Source: Clostridium sp. (GTDB lineage Bacteria; Bacillota; Clostridia; Clostridiales; Clostridiaceae). Taken from it: a DNA stretch of 64,000 nt. The notes under the pieces were generated by a model. It saw only the letters and a list, made by a program, of their open reading frames with translations. It was not told the DNA's origin and did not search any database. The DNA is taken from the NCBI GenBank assembly GCA_015058405.1, contig SVCL01000056.1:23709-87708 (forward strand). Reading direction: 5' to 3'. The translations under genes were made by a program, and so were the position numbers. Each line of letters opens with the position of its first letter. Position 1 is the stretch's first letter. Below are positions 36,449 through 45,075 of the stretch, piece by piece.

Positions 36449-36488
36449 CTTATTGTTATGTAAAAAAATATTAAAATATAAATGGATG

Positions 36489-36512
36489 GAAGCCCTTTGT
36501 TTTGGGCTTCCG
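36489..36512 (-). terminator. GC-rich intercistronic hairpin
   Basis: GGAAGCCC / GGGCTTCC stem with an eight-base loop between the binding-protein and ATPase genes. It has no U-run on the minus strand, so it more likely stabilises the upstream message and lowers downstream expression than terminates fully. Confidence 0.6.
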
Positions 36513-36539
36513 CTTTAATCCACTTGGTTCGTTCTATAT

Positions 36540-37562
36540 CTAATTTGTGCTATCTTTTACTACATCTTCAGAAAAAGAGTTATTAACTATTTTTTTATAA
36601 GTTGGTTTAGAAGGCATTAGTGATGAGTCATAGGATTGAATAACGTCCATTAATTTTTCAAGATCTAATTGGTTTATATTGGGGTTGGATTTGAAGGCAT
36701 CAATTTTTTTATAATTATTAATTACATTAATAATTATATTCTTATCAGTACCAGGGAAATAGGACTCTATAGAGGAGGCTATTTCTTCACTATTATGATT
36801 TTGAACCCATAGTTGTCCTTTGTAAATTGCTTTGGTGAATTTTTTAATAATTTCAGGATTATTATCCATATAAGATTGATTGCAGAAAAAACAAGTATAA
36901 GCAATGTTACCTAGGGATTCACCTATAGAAGAAACAATATATCCTCCATTTTGAGCTTCAAGCATAGAAGCAGTAGGTTCAAATAATGCTACGTAATCAG
37001 CAGTTCCAGAAAGGAAAGCACCAGAGGTTGCTGTAAAATCAATATTGGTCACTATGTTAACATCTTTCTTTGGGTCAAGTTTATTATTTTTCATAACATA
37101 TTCAAGGGCCATTTCAGGAACACCGCCAGGTCTTCCGCCTATGATTTCCTTACCTTTTATGGATTCCCAGGTGAAGTCTGTTTCTTTAGTTCTACTAACT
37201 AAGAAGGATCCATCTTTTTGGGTAAGTTCTGCGAAAAGAATAGGGCTGTCTTCTCTTCCTTGATTATTAATATATATTACCTGTTCAGGTCCACAAAATC
37301 CAATGTCTGAGTTTTTGCTTAAAACATTTTGCATAACTTTATCGGCACCTTGTCCATTACTTAGATCAATGTTTAAACCTTCATCTTTAAAGAAACCTTG
37401 CTCTAAAGAAATATACATTGGAGCATAGAATATAGAACGAACTACTTCGCAAAGACGAACAGTAGTTAAACCAGTATTATTTTTTTTAGTACAACTAATA
37501 AATAAAGAACTTATGGTAAAAATTAAGCTTAAGAAAAGTGCTAATTTTCTTTTTTTCTTCAT
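36540..37562 (-). CDS. ABC transporter substrate-binding lipoprotein (NMT1/ThiY-SsuA-like)
   Basis: About 340 residues from the ATG at 37562, which has AAAGGA nine bases upstream; an ATG ten codons earlier lacks a good site. Signal peptide LALFLSLIFTISSLFISC ends in a lipobox Cys. The mature part is NMT1-like: VVRSIFYAPMYISLEQGFFK, GRPGGVPEMALEYVMKNN and GTADYVALFEPTAS. It binds the substrate outside the cell. The closest family by feel is ThiY/hydroxymethylpyrimidine or nitrate/sulfonate type. No TPP riboswitch is visible upstream. Confidence 0.88.
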   Translation of the reverse strand: MKKKRKLALFLSLIFTISSLFISCTKKNNTGLTTVRLCEVVRSIFYAPMYISLEQGFFKDEGLNIDLSNGQGADKVMQNVLSKNSDIGFCGPEQVIYINNQGREDSPILFAELTQKDGSFLVSRTKETDFTWESIKGKEIIGGRPGGVPEMALEYVMKNNKLDPKKDVNIVTNIDFTATSGAFLSGTADYVALFEPTASMLEAQNGGYIVSSIGESLGNIAYTCFFCNQSYMDNNPEIIKKFTKAIYKGQLWVQNHNSEEIASSIESYFPGTDKNIIINVINNYKKIDAFKSNPNINQLDLEKLMDVIQSYDSSLMPSKPTYKKIVNNSFSEDVVKDSTN

Positions 37563-37761
37563 TTTTAGAGGTCCTTTCCCTTTAATACTCATGATGTATA
37601 TTATGAAAAAATAGATGAGAATGTTAATGAAAAATAAAAAATATATCTTTAAGGTGTATGAATATAGTTAAAATATTAAGAATGATTATATGAAAAATAG
37701 AATAAAAAAATATATTATGTAAAGAATAATTGAGTAAACAATTTAAGAAGGAGAAAAGTGA

Positions 37762-39168
37762 GTGACAAGTCTAATTAGAATTATAGAAGTGGAGATTAAT
37801 AATTTTAAGAATGTAGAAAGTGGCAAGGTTACGTTTAATTCTTGTACTTGTTCCAATAAAAAAGGAAAATCTGATAATGTGTTAGGTATATATGGGCAAA
37901 ATGCTTCTGGAAAAACAACTTTTATTGAAGCACTTTATTTGTTAAAAATTCTGCTATCAGGGGAAAAAATAAATAGCTTTTTATTGGAATTACTAAGAAA
38001 TGGAGAAAATTCTTTTTTTAAATATACTTTTTATATACAAAGTAAAGTTGAAAGTTATAAAGTAAGCTATAGCTTTGAATTAGGAAAAGATAAATTAAAT
38101 AACAAGGTTGAAGTAAGGAAGGAAAAAATAAAATGTTCAATATTTAATGGAGAGGTTAAAACTAATACTAAAACTATAATAGATTATAATATAGATAATG
38201 ATTGTTATAATGTTATTAAGCCAATTGCAACATATAATATGTTTACTAAAAATGAGAAAAACAAAATTGGGTTATTGATATCAAAAGCTCTTTCAAAAGA
38301 AAATAATATATCATTTGTATTTAATCAAAGTAGTATGAACAATTATAGAACAGCATTTGGTGAAGAAAGTGAGTATTATAAAATATTAGATTCTCTCAAT
38401 TATTTTGGAAAGCATAATTTACTTGTTCTATGCAGTGAATGCCTAAATGGTAATATTGATGGTTTAACTTTAGGAGTAAGGTATAAGTTGTTTTCTGAAG
38501 ATAAAGAGAATATGTTAATTGAATTAAGGAAAAGTGAAACTAATAAGTTAAATGATAATTCTTATGAGGTTATACAAGGAGTAATTGAGAACATTAATAC
38601 AGTACTTGAATCAATTATTCCGGGCTTTAAGCTAGGAATAAAGAAGAAAAATAAAGCTTTAATACAAGAATATGATATAGAAAGGGAATTAGAGTTTGTA
38701 TCTATAAGGGATAACTTAGAATTTCCGTTTAAATATGAAGCTGAAGGAACTAGGAAAATTGTATCTATATTAGGACTTATGATAGCAGTTTATAATGATC
38801 CAAAGGTATGTTTAGTAATAGATGAATTAGATTCTGGAATGTTTGAGTATTTATTTGGAGAGATATTGACGGTTTTTGGAGAAAATTCTAAAGGACAATT
38901 TATATTTACAGCAAATAATTTACGAGGATTAGAAGTGCTAGATAAGAGGAGCATTATATTTACTACTACTAATCCTAAAAACAAATATATTAAGTTTAAG
39001 GGGGTAAAGACTACCAACAATTTAAGAAGTTTATATTTAAGAAGTATTATTTATGGTGGTCAAGAAGAATGCTTGTATAAGTCAACTGATAAAGAAAAAA
39101 TAGATAGAAAACTTAAAACAAGTTGGAATAAAAAATATGGGGATATTATGAAAAAAATATATGATTAG
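37762..39168 (+). CDS. AAA family ATPase (AAA_15/AAA_21, OLD-like, no nuclease domain)
   Basis: 468 residues, GTG start behind AAGGAG. It begins IRIIEVEINNFKNVESGKV, has Walker A GIYGQNASGKTTFIEAL near residue 50, a long middle region, and Walker B LVIDELDSGMFEYLFGEIL near residue 360, as in SMC/RecF-like stand-alone ATPases. No TOPRIM or nuclease domain is attached. Related ATPases occur in anti-phage systems and in housekeeping; no partner gene is adjacent (divergent from the ABC importer, followed by ddh). Cellular role unknown. Confidence 0.8.
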   Translation: MTSLIRIIEVEINNFKNVESGKVTFNSCTCSNKKGKSDNVLGIYGQNASGKTTFIEALYLLKILLSGEKINSFLLELLRNGENSFFKYTFYIQSKVESYKVSYSFELGKDKLNNKVEVRKEKIKCSIFNGEVKTNTKTIIDYNIDNDCYNVIKPIATYNMFTKNEKNKIGLLISKALSKENNISFVFNQSSMNNYRTAFGEESEYYKILDSLNYFGKHNLLVLCSECLNGNIDGLTLGVRYKLFSEDKENMLIELRKSETNKLNDNSYEVIQGVIENINTVLESIIPGFKLGIKKKNKALIQEYDIERELEFVSIRDNLEFPFKYEAEGTRKIVSILGLMIAVYNDPKVCLVIDELDSGMFEYLFGEILTVFGENSKGQFIFTANNLRGLEVLDKRSIIFTTTNPKNKYIKFKGVKTTNNLRSLYLRSIIYGGQEECLYKSTDKEKIDRKLKTSWNKKYGDIMKKIYD

Positions 39169-39246
39169 AGTAAAAGTATTAATAAAAATATAAAAATATA
39201 AAAATATGTGATAGAATAAGAGAGAAAAAAGTTGGGGGTGTTATAA

Positions 39247-40224
39247 ATGCAAAAAAATATAAGAATAGGTATTATAGGTTATGGTAACTTAGGAAGAGGA
39301 GTAATCAAAGCTATAAAACAAAATGCAGACATGGATTTACAAGCTGTATTTACAAGAAGAGAAGGTCTTGTTATGGACGATGGTTCAGAGGCTTTACATA
39401 TTTCAAAACTTGAAGAATATAAGGATAAAATCGATGTTATGATACTTTGTGGAGGTTCTGCTACTGATCTTCCAGAACAAGGACCAAAGATTGCAGAAAT
39501 GTTTAATACTGTAGATAGTTTCGATACTCATGCAAGAATACCAGAATATTTTGCAAACGTTGATAAGGCAGCTAAGGAAGCAGGAAATTTAAGTATTATT
39601 TCTGTAGGTTGGGATCCAGGATTATTCTCATTAAACAGATTAATGGCTAATGCAGTTTTACCAGAAGGAAACGATTATACTTTCTGGGGTAAAGGAGTAA
39701 GTCAAGGACATTCTGATGCTATAAGAAGAATAGAAGGCGTAAAGGATGGAAAGCAATATACTATTCCTAAAGATGAAGCTTTAGAAAAAGTTAGAAGTGG
39801 TGCAAATCCAGAACTTACAACTAGAGAAAAACATCTTAGAGTTTGTTATGTTGTGCTAGAAGATGGAGCAGATAAGGTTAAGGTAGAAAATGAAATTAAG
39901 AATATGCCTAATTACTTCTCAGATTATGATACAGAAGTTAACTTTATAAGTGAAGAAGAGTTAAAGAAAAATCATTCTGGAATGCCTCATGGTGGATTTG
40001 TTATTAGAACAGGTGTTACAGGAGATGGAAATAAGGAAAAAATAGAATTTTCTCTTAGCTTAGATAGTAATCCAGAATTCACTGCTAATGTTTTAGTAGC
40101 TTATGCAAGAGCCATTAGTAGAATGGCTAAGGAAGGAAGAACTGGAGCTTGTACAGTATTTGATGTACCACCTGCTTATCTTTCTTCAAAGTCAGCTGAA
40201 GAGTTAAGAAAAGAGTTATTATAA
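39247..40224 (+). CDS. ddh: meso-Diaminopimelate D-dehydrogenase
   Basis: 325 residues. The Rossmann start IRIGIIGYGNLGRGVIKAI, then MILCGGSATDLPEQGP, SVGWDPGLFSLNRLMAN, and the C-terminal MPHGGFVIRTG are characteristic of Ddh. It makes meso-diaminopimelate from tetrahydrodipicolinate in one step with NADPH and ammonia, feeding lysine and peptidoglycan synthesis. Monocistronic with GGGGGTG ribosome binding site and a strong terminator. Confidence 0.96.
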   Translation: MQKNIRIGIIGYGNLGRGVIKAIKQNADMDLQAVFTRREGLVMDDGSEALHISKLEEYKDKIDVMILCGGSATDLPEQGPKIAEMFNTVDSFDTHARIPEYFANVDKAAKEAGNLSIISVGWDPGLFSLNRLMANAVLPEGNDYTFWGKGVSQGHSDAIRRIEGVKDGKQYTIPKDEALEKVRSGANPELTTREKHLRVCYVVLEDGADKVKVENEIKNMPNYFSDYDTEVNFISEEELKKNHSGMPHGGFVIRTGVTGDGNKEKIEFSLSLDSNPEFTANVLVAYARAISRMAKEGRTGACTVFDVPPAYLSSKSAEELRKELL

Positions 40225-40256
40225 TTAGTTTTAGTTCATAAAAAAATATTTATGAG

Positions 40257-40302
40257 AAAAAGATTCAAAAAATTGTTATGATGCAATTTTTTGAATCTTT
40301 TT
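40257..40302 (+). terminator. Terminator of ddh
   Basis: Perfect 19-base arms AAAAAGATTCAAAAAATTG (40257-40275) and its complement (40284-40302), loop TTATGATG. Confidence 0.93.
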
Positions 40303-40410
40303 AGTTTGTAAAAAATAATAAAGATTTTTGTAATGATAACAAAATTTAAAATAAAGTTTAATTGTACTATTCAGTATAAATAGAAAAATTATAATCAATA
40401 TTTTTTGCAG

Positions 40411-40792
40411 GGATTAAAACTAGTGCTAATACTAAATTAGATAGGATAAAGTTGAATATGGTTCTAAGATATTTACTTTAGATGGAGTATCACAAGGAAT
40501 TAAGGAAAATGCAGCAAATTGGGCTTGGGGAGAAAAAGGAAAACATTATTCTTATAATTTTGCAACCAATAGAAATACTTCTCTTTATGGAGATAAAAAT
40601 TGTTCTACTAAATTGATTATTGGAGATAAAAGTAATGAATATACTCATGAGGTACAAGGATTTATAAATTCATATGGTAATGATGAGGATAATATTTATT
40701 TGCTCACAGATGATATGATAAATAGAAATAATAAGCAGATTCAAAAAATATCTGTAAATGAAGTAAATAAAATTTTCTTTATAATAAATTAA
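40411..40792 (+). pseudogene. Degenerate gene fragment of unknown family
   Basis: A coding-like stretch without a start codon. From 40445 to the stop at 40792 it reads YGSKIFTLDGVSQGIKENAA, ANWAWGEKGKHYSYNFAT and ends VNEVNKIFFIIN. A short piece in another frame just before (GIKTSANTKLDRI, about 40411-40449) seems to belong to it, implying a frameshift near 40450. The N-terminal part is missing. I do not recognise the family; it looks like a secreted or surface protein remnant in a decaying region. Confidence 0.55.
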
Positions 40793-40861
40793 TTTTATGG
40801 TTAAGTTATTATTGTATAATAAGTAATGGGATAAATAAAAAGAATACGGGAGTAATTTAAA

Positions 40862-41683
40862 ATGGATTGTTATGAAATTTTAGGTGTAGATAAAAATTCT
40901 TCTATGGAAGAATTAAGAAAGGCTTATGAAAAGAGAGTTAAAAAAATAGAAAATGAAGTAGATAATAGGAAGAATGCAGATGCTTTCTTTAAGGTTTTGG
41001 AAGAGGCTTATAAAGAGGCTTTATTTAATATGGCTACATCCCATAAAAGTGGACAAGATATAGAGAGTACGGTTATGTTTACAAAAGAAGAACTTGAAGA
41101 TATAAGGTCTGAAGATTTTGATGATGAGTTATGTTATGATGAAGAACCTTATGAAGATGATGATTATGCATATAATGACTATGATGGGGAAAAAAGAACA
41201 AAAACTAAAAAGAGAAAATCTAAATCAAGGAGCAGAAAGCAAAAAGATAATTCAAAAAAGAGCACTGACAAGAAAAATGAAAAAAAGAAAAATAGAAATA
41301 AAGATGGAAATGAAGTAGAAGGTAAGAGAGAGAAGAAAAAGAAAAGTGGAGAAAAGGATGAGAAAGGAGTTAAAATAATAGCATTACCTGTTAAAATAAT
41401 AGCTTTTCCTATAATGATTATTTTATCAGCAGTTATTTTAATCTTGAGGTTTATAGATGCTATTATATGGATTGTCACTAAAATTTTAATTGTAGCATCC
41501 ATAGCAGGGGCATCTATATATGGATATAAAGTTTATCGTGGTGAAATAAATATGGATTTAAGGGTGTTTTTAGCATGTGGAGGTGTGTTTATACTTTCTG
41601 TGATTTTACCTTATATAACAAGAACAGTTCCTGATTCATTAGATATTATTAATAATTCTATTAAACATTTTATTTTTGGGTAA
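40862..41683 (+). CDS. J-domain-like protein without HPD, with charged linker and membrane tail
   Basis: 273 residues. Residues 1-60 resemble a DnaJ J-domain (DCYEILGVDKNSSMEELRKAYEKR, FFKVLEEAYKEAL), but the HPD tripeptide that activates DnaK is absent, so it is a J-like domain at most. Residues 80-110 are acidic (EDFDDELCYDEEPYEDDDYA), 112-165 are extremely Lys/Arg-rich, and 175-265 hold two or three membrane segments (IIAFPIMIILSAVILILRF). Probably a membrane protein with its J-like domain inside. Function unknown. Confidence 0.75.
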   Translation: MDCYEILGVDKNSSMEELRKAYEKRVKKIENEVDNRKNADAFFKVLEEAYKEALFNMATSHKSGQDIESTVMFTKEELEDIRSEDFDDELCYDEEPYEDDDYAYNDYDGEKRTKTKKRKSKSRSRKQKDNSKKSTDKKNEKKKNRNKDGNEVEGKREKKKKSGEKDEKGVKIIALPVKIIAFPIMIILSAVILILRFIDAIIWIVTKILIVASIAGASIYGYKVYRGEINMDLRVFLACGGVFILSVILPYITRTVPDSLDIINNSIKHFIFG

Positions 41684-41727
41684 TATACATATTTTCAAAA
41701 GTTAATAAGTTGAGAAAAGAACAAAAA

Positions 41728-41760
41728 AGTAGATAATTGAAATTATTCTGCTTTTTTTCT
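41728..41760 (+). terminator. Terminator-like hairpin
   Basis: AAAAAGTAGATAATT and AATTATTCTGCTTTTTTT pair with G-U and one mismatch, ending in T7. Confidence 0.6.
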
Positions 41761-41854
41761 ATATTTATACATATAACGAGTGGGGAAAGATAAGTTTATA
41801 AAGGAATTTATATGGGGGCTATTTCATAGTAATCGGTATTTTAGGAGGCAAGAT

Positions 41855-42471
41855 ATGAACTATAAGAAAGCAGAACGGATTTTACCAGTAGAAGTAATTA
41901 GGTTAATTCAAAACTATATAGACGTGAATGTATATATATTCCGAGAAAGAAAAATAATCGTAGAAAATGGGGAGGCAAAACTACAATTCGTCAAGAATTA
42001 AATGAAAGAAATATGAAGATATATGAGGAATATAAAACTGGATTAAAAACTACAGAAGTTCATGTTTTAGATGGTAATCAAAATGCTTTTAATAAGTTTT
42101 TATTACAAACAGGTACTTTATTAGGTGAATCAGATGATAATTTTGACATAGTAGTTGGTAATGGACGTTTAAATTTATATTGTATTCAAAAAAAGGGAAC
42201 TGGAAGTAACACTACAGAAATTCATAAGATGGGATACAATGATGTTGATCCAGCAGAAGAAGCAGCGCAAAAAGTAATCGCTGAAGCAAAGAGATATCTA
42301 GGAAGACCTTATGTATATGGAGCAACAGGACCAAATAGTTTTGATTGTTCAGGATTTACACAATATGTTTTCTTACATGCTAGTAGAAGTAAAGGTGTAA
42401 CAATTTCTTCTTTATCTAATAGTTATTATAATGCACATTATGGTTGGCTAGAAGAGTTTTATAATCAATAA
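41855..42471 (+). pseudogene. Fusion of frameshifted CD3324-like HTH protein and NlpC/P60 hydrolase remnant
   Basis: ATG 41855 behind AGGAGG opens MNYKKAERILPVEVIRLIQN, typical of small CD3324-like regulators. After YID the frame shifts by one base: IYIPRKKNNRRKWGGKTTI, then RQELNERNMKIYEEYKTG continue in the next frame. That frame then runs without the expected C-terminal HTH into VCBS-like repeat sequence (FLLQTGTLLGESDDNFDIVV, LNLYCIQKKGTGSNTTEIH) and an NlpC/P60 domain with the catalytic Cys in NSFDCSGFTQYVF (near 42345). The hydrolase ends before its His, so it is truncated. Deletion joined two genes. An ATG at 42013 could still give a 152-residue fragment. Confidence 0.7.
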
Positions 42472-42505
42472 AGATTATATAATAAAATATTATTAATTTG
42501 AAAGG

Positions 42506-42549
42506 TGAACTACTTTTATAAATGTATAAAAGTAGTTCATTATTTTTTT
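42506..42549 (+). terminator. Terminator after the NlpC/P60 remnant
   Basis: TGAACTACTTTTATA (42506-42520) and TATAAAAGTAGTTCA (42525-42539), followed by TTATTTTTTT. A second AT-only hairpin (ATGTATTTTTATT / AATAAAAAATACAT) follows at 42569-42598. Confidence 0.9.
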
Positions 42550-42737
42550 ACGTATAGAAAATTATAAAATGTATTTTTATTTTTAATAAAAAATACATAT
42601 AGTAATAAATATAAAATTATTATTATAAAATATTAGTGTGTAGGATAAATTTTGGATTTAATTATAATTTATTATGTAAAATTTACCTAAAAAGTGATAT
42701 TATTAATTATATGAAGGTATGAAGGGGACTAAAACTT

Positions 42738-42917
42738 ATGCAGGAAGGAATTAAATTCCCATTAATTATGGAGGATGGAAATTGTATAAGAGATAAAGAT
42801 GAACTTATGCGTTATTTAAAAATAAAAAAATATATATATGAAGAGTCGAAGAAAGATGGAAATTTAACTTCAGGAAATGGATCTGGTTATGGAGGATATG
42901 GAATTGATTTAATTTAG
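42738..42917 (+). CDS. Small peptide with Gly/Tyr/Ser-rich tail, possible RiPP precursor
   Basis: 59 residues, ATG nine bases behind GAAGGGGA. It starts MQEGIKFPLIMEDGNCIRDK, continues with a charged helix (DELMRYLKIKKYIYEESKK) and ends DGNLTSGNGSGYGGYGIDLI. A charged helical leader plus a small-residue tail is the layout of ribosomal peptide precursors, but no known family is recognised. It is followed after 16 bases by a gene for a DxD glycosyltransferase-like protein and then by a 103-residue protein, apparently one transcript. A single Cys lies in the leader part, none in the tail. Confidence 0.6.
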   Translation: MQEGIKFPLIMEDGNCIRDKDELMRYLKIKKYIYEESKKDGNLTSGNGSGYGGYGIDLI

Positions 42918-42933
42918 AAAGGATTTATTTAAA

Positions 42934-43809
42934 GTGATAAATGCATTTCACTCAAATTGGACTAAACCTTTTTTTGAAATAAATAAGGGAAGTAATTATT
43001 ATATAGAAGATTTTGAGATACTTACTACAATATTATCTGCATTAATGTGGCGAAAAAATAATGGTAAGATAAAGATGGTTACTGATAATAAGGGATATGA
43101 ATATTATAAAAGTATAGGGATTGAATCTATATGGGATTTAGGTATAGATACTTCTTTAGAAAATATTGAGTGCAGTAAAATAAATCCTAATATTTTTTGG
43201 GCTGCAGGAAAAATATATGCATTAAAAAAACAAAATGCACCTTGCATAATGATTGATACAGATTTTATTGTTTGGGATGATATAAGTTTAGAATTAAAAG
43301 ATGAGAAATTGGCAATAATTCATAAAGAAGAAATATCGGAAGATATATATCCGGATAAAAAAAAGTTTAATATGAAAAAGGAATATGTATTCCATGAAAA
43401 TTTGGATTGGACCATATTACCAAGTAATACAGCTTTAGCATACATAGGTGATGAAGAGTTTAAAGAAATTTATACTGAAATGTCTATTAAGTTTATGGAG
43501 AATTTAAACTTTAGTGAAGATAGGCTTATTAATATGGTTTTTGCAGAGCAAAGACTATTTTCAATGTGTGCTAAAATTAAGAATATTAGTATAAAGGAAT
43601 TACAAACATTAAAAGAGTTGTGGAAAAATGAGCAAAAAATTTATACTCATGTATGGGGATATAAGGAAATTATGAGAAGGGATTGTAAGAAGAGGACTGA
43701 GTTTTGCATTAAATGTATAAAAAGGATTGAAGAAGAATTTCCAGAGTATAAATATATTATAGAAAATATGCAAGAATTAAGGTATTATTATAATCGACTG
43801 AAAAAATAG
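42934..43809 (+). CDS. Glycosyltransferase-like protein (DxD motif), DUF6734-like
   Basis: 291 residues, GTG start with GAAAGG eleven bases upstream. It opens NAFHSNWTKPFFEINKGS and contains NAPCIMIDTDFIVWDDI near residue 108, a DxD-type motif as in GT-A glycosyltransferases, preceded by FWAAGKIYALKKQ. The C-terminal third is helical and charged, with THVWGYKEIMRRDCKKR. No membrane segment. The function is not established; proximity to a small Ser/Thr/Asn-containing peptide makes peptide glycosylation a possibility (inference). Family assignment to DUF6734 is from memory. Confidence 0.6.
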   Translation: MINAFHSNWTKPFFEINKGSNYYIEDFEILTTILSALMWRKNNGKIKMVTDNKGYEYYKSIGIESIWDLGIDTSLENIECSKINPNIFWAAGKIYALKKQNAPCIMIDTDFIVWDDISLELKDEKLAIIHKEEISEDIYPDKKKFNMKKEYVFHENLDWTILPSNTALAYIGDEEFKEIYTEMSIKFMENLNFSEDRLINMVFAEQRLFSMCAKIKNISIKELQTLKELWKNEQKIYTHVWGYKEIMRRDCKKRTEFCIKCIKRIEEEFPEYKYIIENMQELRYYYNRLKK

Positions 43810-43839
43810 AATTATTTAATGATAAAGGAGCAATAAATT

Positions 43840-44151
43840 ATGGAATGGTATTGTGCTGTTTGGAATTCGGACAAGGTTAACAATGAAATGGGAGCACAGA
43901 TTGTTTATGAAAAGTTATGTGAAGGAGAGCCGTATCTTGTTTCAGAATGTGAAGCTTTAAATAATTTTTATGATGAAATCACAGGAAAAATATTTTTAGC
44001 TAAGGTAGATAGGGGGCAAGGATATATAATTATCTCTTGTGATTTTGGTGATGCTGAAACTATAAATGATTTAGTTCAGGACATGGCAAAGAGATATAGT
44101 TTGTCATTTTTTGAACCTCAAAACATAACTTTTATTAAGAATAGAGATTAA
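43840..44151 (+). CDS. Hypothetical protein in the peptide cassette
   Basis: 103 residues behind AAAGGAG. It begins EWYCAVWNSDKVNNEMGAQ and has GYIIISCDFGDAETINDLVQ near the end; compact alpha/beta pattern without membrane segments. Not recognised. Thirty bases after the glycosyltransferase-like gene and followed by a terminator, so it is the third member of the cassette; an immunity or accessory role would be a guess. Confidence 0.6.
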   Translation: MEWYCAVWNSDKVNNEMGAQIVYEKLCEGEPYLVSECEALNNFYDEITGKIFLAKVDRGQGYIIISCDFGDAETINDLVQDMAKRYSLSFFEPQNITFIKNRD

Positions 44152-44175
44152 TTTATATATGTATAAAAAAATTAT

Positions 44176-44221
44176 AAAAAAGATTTCCTATATAGTATTT
44201 AGATATAGGAAATCTTTTTTT
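44176..44221 (+). terminator. Terminator of the peptide cassette
   Basis: AAAAAAGATTTCCTATAT (44176-44193) and ATATAGGAAATCTTTTTT (44203-44220), perfect 18-base stem. Confidence 0.93.
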
Positions 44222-44234
44222 AACGTATGGAAAT

Positions 44235-44570
44235 TATAAAACTTTTTTGAGAGCGAGCACTGATTATTACTAGCTTTTTAATATGTAAGTCGTCAAATAC
44301 GTTAAAAAATAATTATAGTGCCTCAAAAGAACCAAAAAGAAAAATGAGAGAATATATTTTTATAAGGAATCATTTTTCTTTTAGAACCTTTTGAATGGCT
44401 AAAAAAAGTGGCTTCAGTTGAGATTAAATAATAGTAAAGATGCTTTTAAATATTTACTTCAATTAAGTTTCCCGAAGGGAGCGTGGCGAAGCCACTTTGT
44501 TCTGTCTAAAATACTACCATATGGTTAAAAAGTAAAAGTTATTTTACAATAAACTTTTATTTTTAGAATA
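44235..44570 (+). ncRNA. Structured RNA candidate
   Basis: The 570-base gap before the cheY gene holds nested, compensating helices rather than coding sequence: TCAAAAG (44323-44329) with CTTTTGA (44388-44394) enclosing AAAAAGAAAAATGA / TCATTTTTCTTTT; AGTGGCTTC (44407-44415) with GAAGCCACT (44488-44496) enclosing AGTAAA / TTTACT and a TCCCGAAGGGA hairpin; and a final terminator-like stem (44527-44565, TAAAAGTT / AACTTTTA plus T5). The layout recalls conserved clostridial ncRNAs such as the raiA motif, but I cannot confirm the class. 44571-44721 is AT-rich with only the cheY ribosome binding site. Confidence 0.6.
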
Positions 44571-44721
44571 AAATAAAAAAAAGAATAAAAAAAGTAAATT
44601 GATATATATATAAAGTTTATTTAAACTCAAGAAAAGGCGAAAATAGTCGAATAAATATTATATGAGAATAAATTTTTAAAATAAAATGAATATATTTAAT
44701 TTTGTGAGCGAGAGGTATTAT

Positions 44722-45075
44722 ATGGGAAAAACAAAAATTTTAGTTGTTGACGATTCACCGTTTCAAAGAGTGTTATTAAAAGATGCTTTAACAGAACATG
44801 GCTTTGAGGTAATTGGAGAAGCTGGATCATTAGAAGAAGTTATTGAAGAAGTTAAAAGAGAAAGACCAGATGTAGTTACAATGGATATGACTATACCAGG
44901 AACTGATGGATTTGAATGTACAAGAGAAATTCATAAAATAGATAAAACTATTAAGGTTATAGTTGTAAGTGCAATGATGGATGATGAGCTTATAATACAA
45001 GCTAATAGGGCTGATATATCTCAATATATCCAAAAACCATTTGATTCAGAAGAATTAGCAGAAGCAGTAAGTTAA
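44722..45075 (+). CDS. CheY-like response regulator receiver protein
   Basis: 117 residues from ATG 44722 (AGAGGT upstream). KILVVDDSPFQRVLLKDAL carries the acidic pair, RPDVVTMDMTIPGTDGFE has the phosphorylated Asp, VIVVSAMMDDE the Thr/Ser position and YIQKPFDSEELAEAV the conserved Lys. It ends abruptly (AVS-stop) just before the last helix is complete, at the edge of a deletion that also removed the start of the next CheX-like gene. It may still fold. Part of a CheY-CheX-CheX cluster of the clostridial stand-alone type. Confidence 0.85.
   Translation: MGKTKILVVDDSPFQRVLLKDALTEHGFEVIGEAGSLEEVIEEVKRERPDVVTMDMTIPGTDGFECTREIHKIDKTIKVIVVSAMMDDELIIQANRADISQYIQKPFDSEELAEAVS

Noticed and set aside
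37563..37761. TPP riboswitch expected before a ThiY-like gene
   Set aside because: No CTGAGA or ACCTGATC-type blocks of the THI element are seen on the minus strand.
41118..41502. Frames on both strands inside the charged part of the J-like gene
   Set aside because: Low-complexity Lys/Glu-rich DNA opens several frames by chance; only the main frame spans the J-like and membrane parts.
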